NCBI GenBank assembly: GCA_016200385.1
Contig: JACQEV010000126.1
Coordinates: forward strand, 1 to 9,063
DNA length: 9,063 nt
Direction of reading: 5' to 3'
DNA from: Candidatus Methylomirabilota bacterium
GTDB taxonomy: Bacteria > Methylomirabilota > Methylomirabilia > Methylomirabilales > Methylomirabilaceae
Part shown: positions 6,555-9,063 of the stretch, in pieces
Position numbering within the stretch: position 1 is the first letter of the stretch
Layout of the letters: each line of letters opens with the position of its first letter
Made by a program: the position numbers and the translations under genes
The notes under the pieces: model-generated
The model's input: only the letters and a program-made list of their open reading frames with translations
Databases searched by the model: none
Told to the model about the DNA's origin: nothing

Positions 6555-6582
6555 GAGTTCCCGCCGAAGAGTTCCCTTGACA
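6555..6582 (+). repeat. Direct repeat GAGTTCCC and a TTGACA box between the two FlK-like genes
   Basis: In the 54-nt gap between the paralogues, GAGTTCCC occurs at 6555-6562 and 6569-6576 (14 bp period). It runs straight into TTGACA (6577-6582). No acceptable -10 box follows at 16-18 bp (6600-6605 is TGGTGA), so a working promoter is not supported. The TTGACA resembles the upstream gene's -35 region, including a following GGGATG, and may be a relic of the duplication. Confidence 0.3.
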
Positions 6583-6598
6583 GTCCTCGCCAAGGGAT

Positions 6599-6952
6599 GT
6601 GGTGAGTGACGAGATGACCGCGCACCGAATGGGGAACGCGGGCTTCCACGTGCTGGCCACGCCGATCATCTTCGCCTGGTTCGAGGAAGCCGCCAGGAGG
6701 CTGGCCGCCGCCCATCTCGGACCAGGGCAGGGGACGGTCGGAACCATGGTGACCTTGAAGCATCTTGCGGCCGCCCCGGTCGGGATGAGGGTGCGAGTCA
6801 CGGCGACCCTCAGAGAGGTGAACGGTCGTCGGCTGCTGTTCGACCTCGAGGCTCACGACGAGAAAGAGAAGATCGCCGAGGGACAAAACGAGCGATTCGT
6901 GGTCAATGTGGGAAAATTTCTCGAGAAGGTCGCGCAGAAGCAAACGTCGTAG
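6599..6952 (+). CDS. FlK-like hotdog thioesterase, copy 2 (short N-terminus)
   Basis: The 117-residue protein is roughly half identical to copy 1 across the shared region, and the catalytic set is kept: T21 (HVLATPIIFAWFEE), E29, H55 (LKHLAAAPVG) and R99 (NERF). The T-to-H and H-to-R spacings equal those of copy 1. It lacks about 14 N-terminal residues that form the first strand in copy 1. A TGA at 6578-6580 in the same frame rules out any start further upstream. GTG 6599 or GTG 6602 is the start; AAGGGA (6592-6597) suits 6602 better, with a 4-nt gap. ATG 6614 would cut the conserved VSDEMTAHRMGN. The FlK lid position F36 is glycine here. It may form mixed dimers with copy 1. Confidence 0.82.
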   Translation: MVSDEMTAHRMGNAGFHVLATPIIFAWFEEAARRLAAAHLGPGQGTVGTMVTLKHLAAAPVGMRVRVTATLREVNGRRLLFDLEAHDEKEKIAEGQNERFVVNVGKFLEKVAQKQTS

Positions 6953-7038
6953 AGAAGTCATGATATGACGTCCTCGGGTCACGCGAACTCCAGCGCGAAG
7001 AATGGACAGGGCCGTCAGCAGAAAAGAGTGGGTTCAGC

Positions 7039-8127
7039 GTGGGCAGTTCCTCTGTTGTGACTATCGATGGGTCATACGGTGAGGGCGGCGGCCAGATCCT
7101 CAGGACAGCCCTGGCATTAAGCGCCATCATCGGCAAACCAATCGAGCTTGTGAATATCCGCGCCTGCCGAAAGAAGCCAGGGCTTCAGCCGCAGCACCTG
7201 GCCGGCGTGAGGGCCATTGCGGAGATCGTTGGCGCCGAGGTTCACGGGGCGAAGCTTGGCTCTTCCCTCCTGCATTTCATCCCTGGGCCGATCACTGGAG
7301 GATCGCGTCGGTGTGATGTCGGAACAGCGGGGGCAGTGTCCTTAGTGTTTCAGACGATCCTGGCCCCCCTCGGCTTCGCAAAGACGCCGTCCGTGCTTAC
7401 GATCACAGGGGGCACGCACGTTCCATGGAGTCCACCGGCCCCTTATGTATCCGAGGTATTCCTTCCGATGGTAGCGGGGATGGGACTGACCGCCTCCTGG
7501 CAGCTGCAACGCGCCGGCTTCTACCCGAGGGGCGGAGGTGAGGTGCGGGCTGCCGTGCAGCCGCTCACGAGGCTCAATTCACTCGACCTGACGGATCGCG
7601 GCAAACTGCTGGCAATCCGTGGTCTTTCGGCCGTGGCCAGATTGCCGAGACGGATAGCCGAACGGCAGGAGGCCCAGATTCGGCGGCGCCTTGCAGATAC
7701 CGGGTGCGAAGTGGCAGTTGAGGTTGCGGAGCTCGATGCCGCCTGTCCCGGAGATAGCCTGTTCCTCTGGGCTGAGTTTGAGCGGTCTCGGGCCGGCTTC
7801 GGCGCCCTTGGGGAACGAGGCAAGCCTGCCGAGCGCGTGGCCGATGAGGTATCGGTTGAATTGCTCCACTTCCTCGCCGGCGGCGCCGCCACCGATCCGC
7901 ACCTGGCCGATCAGCTTGTCATCCTCATGGCGCTGGCCTCTGGCCGCTCGGTCCTCAGCACGGCGCGGGTGAGTCAACATCTTCTCACAAATCTCTGGAC
8001 GATCCAGCAGTTCCTCCCAGTGGTGATTTCGCCTACAGGCCGGATAGGCGAGCCTGGCCGGGTCACTATCGACGGTTCTGGCATCCTTGGGGCGCCATCG
8101 GCGGTGGCAATGGGAGCCCGTGCCTGA
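7039..8127 (+). CDS. rtcA: RNA 3'-terminal phosphate cyclase
   Basis: RtcA converts RNA 3'-phosphate ends to 2',3'-cyclic phosphates through a covalent histidine-AMP intermediate. The protein has 362 residues. The N-terminal signature DGSYGEGGGQILRTALALS (from residue 10, with the conserved Glu at 15) and KKPGLQPQHLAGV are diagnostic. GGTHVPWSPPAPYV (124-137) and the GFYPRGGGEV loop (160-169) follow, then a middle insert domain. DPHLADQLVILMALASG precedes the nucleotidylated histidine, H314, in SQHLLTN (E. coli H309). The GTG 7039 start has only a weak purine-rich site (GAAAAGAG). No rtcB or rtcR is visible. It lies 86 nt after copy 2 of the thioesterase and 8 nt before the acetyltransferase. 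Confidence 0.95.
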   Translation: MGSSSVVTIDGSYGEGGGQILRTALALSAIIGKPIELVNIRACRKKPGLQPQHLAGVRAIAEIVGAEVHGAKLGSSLLHFIPGPITGGSRRCDVGTAGAVSLVFQTILAPLGFAKTPSVLTITGGTHVPWSPPAPYVSEVFLPMVAGMGLTASWQLQRAGFYPRGGGEVRAAVQPLTRLNSLDLTDRGKLLAIRGLSAVARLPRRIAERQEAQIRRRLADTGCEVAVEVAELDAACPGDSLFLWAEFERSRAGFGALGERGKPAERVADEVSVELLHFLAGGAATDPHLADQLVILMALASGRSVLSTARVSQHLLTNLWTIQQFLPVVISPTGRIGEPGRVTIDGSGILGAPSAVAMGARA

Positions 8128-8135
8128 GGCGGAGC

Positions 8136-8585
8136 ATGGTACGGAGAGCGAAGACGACCGATGTCCCCGTTATTCAACGCCTGGTGAATTTCTACGCCCA
8201 GAAGGGCGATCTTTTGCCACGGACGCTTCAGGAGTTATACGAGCGGGTCAGGGATTTTTACGTCTTCGAGCAGGAGGGGCAGATCGCGGGTGTCTGCTCA
8301 CTCTTCATCTACTGGGCAGACCTGGCGGAGATCCGATCGCTTGCGGTGGAGCCGGAGTTCGAGGGGAAGGGGATCGGCCGGGCGGTCACCGAGGCGTGTA
8401 TCGCCGAGGCCAGGGACCTTCTGATCAAGCGCGTTTTCGCGCTGACCTACAGGACGGCCTTCTTCGAGCGCCTGGGCTTCCGCGTCGTCAACAAGATCGA
8501 GCTGCCGGAGAAGATCTGGAAGGACTGCCTGAAGTGCAGCAAGTTCTATCACTGTGATGAGGTGGCGGTTCTCCTCGATCTCTGA
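8136..8585 (+). CDS. GNAT family N-acetyltransferase (short ArgA-like / N-acetylglutamate synthase-like)
   Basis: This 149-residue single-domain GNAT protein transfers an acetyl group from acetyl-CoA to an amine. The acetyl-CoA motif A is LAEIRSLAVEPEFEGKGIGR (63-82), with the pyrophosphate loop EGKGIG. RVFALTYRTAFFERLGF (99-115) and the cysteine-rich tail KDCLKCSKFYHCDE (C131, C134, C140) match a short family often annotated as an ArgA-like N-acetyltransferase, which suggests glutamate as substrate and a role in arginine synthesis. The cysteines could bind metal, which is inference. ATG 8136 is preceded by GAGG, overlapping the rtcA stop, 6 nt upstream. The next gene starts 10 nt after its stop, so the three form a likely operon. 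Confidence 0.88.
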   Translation: MVRRAKTTDVPVIQRLVNFYAQKGDLLPRTLQELYERVRDFYVFEQEGQIAGVCSLFIYWADLAEIRSLAVEPEFEGKGIGRAVTEACIAEARDLLIKRVFALTYRTAFFERLGFRVVNKIELPEKIWKDCLKCSKFYHCDEVAVLLDL

Positions 8586-8595
8586 TGGAGCGTTG

Positions 8596-9063
8596 ATGAC
8601 TGGGCGAACCGGGATCTTTTATCATCCGAGTTACTCCCAGAGAAGCTATCTGACGGTAGGGAGGCGGCTGTCCGCTTTTCCAGGCGCCCTGAAAGAGCTA
8701 CGTGCCCTCCCTCACGTCCTTGTGTTCGAGGCTCAGCCTGTTTCCGATGAGCTGATCCTCATGGTCCATACGCCGGGCCTGATCGAGGAGGTGGCGAAAG
8801 ATCCCCTCTGATCCACCGCGCGCCACTCGGTCGGAGGGGTGGTCGCGGCAGCCGAGCGGATCTGGCTTGGCGAACTTCTCAATGCCTTCGCCTTCATCGG
8901 CGCAGGAGGTCACCACGCCGGACGCAACTTCTTCGGCGGGTATTGCTGTTTCAACGATGTCGCAATTGCCATCGAGCGGCTCAGGGAGGTTCATGGATTG
9001 CGCCGTGTGGCCATCCTGGACACCGATGCGCACCACGGCGACGGGACCCGGGACATTTACCGC
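8596..9063 (+). CDS. Histone deacetylase superfamily protein with in-frame TGA (candidate selenocysteine), 3' end outside the window
   Basis: The frame from ATG 8596 (GGAG 5 nt upstream) encodes 71 residues of an HDAC-family N-terminus, including VHTPGLIEEV. It then meets TGA at codon 72 (8809-8811) and continues unshifted to the window end. Downstream are GGVV, FIGAGGHHAG (H106-H107, matching the HDAC8 catalytic pair), GGYCCFNDVAIAI and DTDAHHGDGT, with D144 and H146 as zinc ligands. The third ligand lies beyond the window. Such enzymes remove acetyl groups from lysine, polyamines or related amides. Reading frame, motifs and codon choice are intact after the TGA, and a SECIS-like hairpin starts 4 nt later, so selenocysteine at residue 72 is the best explanation. 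If the TGA is not recoded, this is a nonsense-broken gene. It is the third gene of the rtcA-acetyltransferase unit. Confidence 0.85.
8809..8848 (+). promoter_or_regulatory. Candidate bacterial SECIS element following an in-frame UGA
   Basis: From the UGA (8809-8811), four nucleotides are followed by a stem: 8816-8820 (CCGCG) pairs with 8844-8848 (CGCGG). A 2x1 internal loop (8821-8822 against 8843) leads to an upper stem of six pairs, 8823-8828 (CCACUC) with 8837-8842 (GGGUGG), including one U-G. The apical loop is GGUCGGAG (8829-8836). A second fold, CUC with GAG around GGUCG, keeps GGUC at the loop opening. The loop begins 17 nt after the UGA. From memory, E. coli fdhF has GGU 18 nt after its UGA, in the loop sequence AGGUCU. 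I checked pairings by hand; no folding energy was computed. Confidence 0.6.

Noticed and set aside
6577..6605. Independent promoter for the second FlK-like gene
   Set aside because: TTGACA is present, but the -10 position holds TGGTGA and overlaps the start codons, so no functional promoter is supported.
6957..6969. Inverted repeat GTCAT-GAT-ATGAC between copy 2 and rtcA
   Set aside because: It is a 5-bp repeat with a 3-nt spacer and no T-run or promoter boxes, too short to support a terminator or operator.
5996..6982. Long open frame (328 codons) on the minus strand opposite the two FlK-like genes
   Set aside because: It is antisense to two genes with clear family motifs. Its translation is low-complexity and rich in His, Arg and Leu, as typical of shadows of GC-rich genes, and the repeat pattern simply mirrors the tandem duplication.
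8809..8811. Reassignment of TGA to tryptophan or glycine in this organism
   Set aside because: Several genes here end at TGA exactly where homologues end (thioesterase, rtcA, acetyltransferase, permease, both TrkA genes), so TGA is a normal stop.
8800..8830. Frameshift explanation for the interrupted deacetylase gene
   Set aside because: The coding frame is the same before and after the TGA and the motifs are collinear, so no indel is needed. Only a point change or recoding can account for it.

Overview
The window is an ordinary-looking, GC-rich bacterial chromosome segment with tightly packed housekeeping genes, short gaps, and no rRNA, tRNA, CRISPR array or insertion sequence that I can see. 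Gene content and protein style (CeoB/CeoC-type TrkA proteins, an FlK-type thioesterase pair, RtcA, a short ArgA-like acetyltransferase) point to a deep-branching GC-rich bacterium, for example NC10/Methylomirabilota or a relative. That placement is an impression from sequence style, not a test.

Layout. Positions 1-396 (+) are the C-terminal part of gpsA, which runs in from the left. Facing it on the minus strand are a PaaI-type hotdog thioesterase (482-931) and, upstream of that, a YnfA/UPF0060 membrane protein (969-1298). Next is a minus-strand potassium-transport operon. A KimA/KUP-like APC-superfamily permease with a UspA-like tail (2810-4789) overlaps by ATGA with a CeoB-like TrkA protein (2154-2813), which is followed after 1 nt by a CeoC-like TrkA protein (1463-2152). 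Upstream of the operon, still on the minus strand, is a GRHPR-like 2-hydroxyacid dehydrogenase (4927-5904) that apparently begins at a CTG codon.

A divergent promoter region (about 5960-6085) separates this from a plus-strand series: two tandem FlK-like hotdog thioesterases (6140-6544 and 6599-6952), rtcA (7039-8127), a short GNAT acetyltransferase (8136-8585) and a histone-deacetylase-family gene (8596 to the window end). The last three are only 8-10 nt apart and look like one transcription unit.

The most notable observation is in the last gene. The deacetylase frame is interrupted by a single in-frame TGA at 8809-8811. The same frame then continues through the family's GHHA and DxDxHHGDG motifs without any shift. 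Starting 4 nt after the TGA is an 11-bp hairpin whose apical loop opens with GGUC, 17 nt from the TGA. This is very close to the geometry and loop of the E. coli fdhF SECIS. The gene is therefore a candidate selenoprotein of the histone deacetylase superfamily; the alternative is a fresh nonsense mutation or a base error.

Secondary observations are the likely CTG start of the dehydrogenase, short upstream ORFs whose stops overlap the starts of both divergently transcribed genes, paired inverted repeats in the potassium-operon leader, and an N-terminally short second FlK paralogue.
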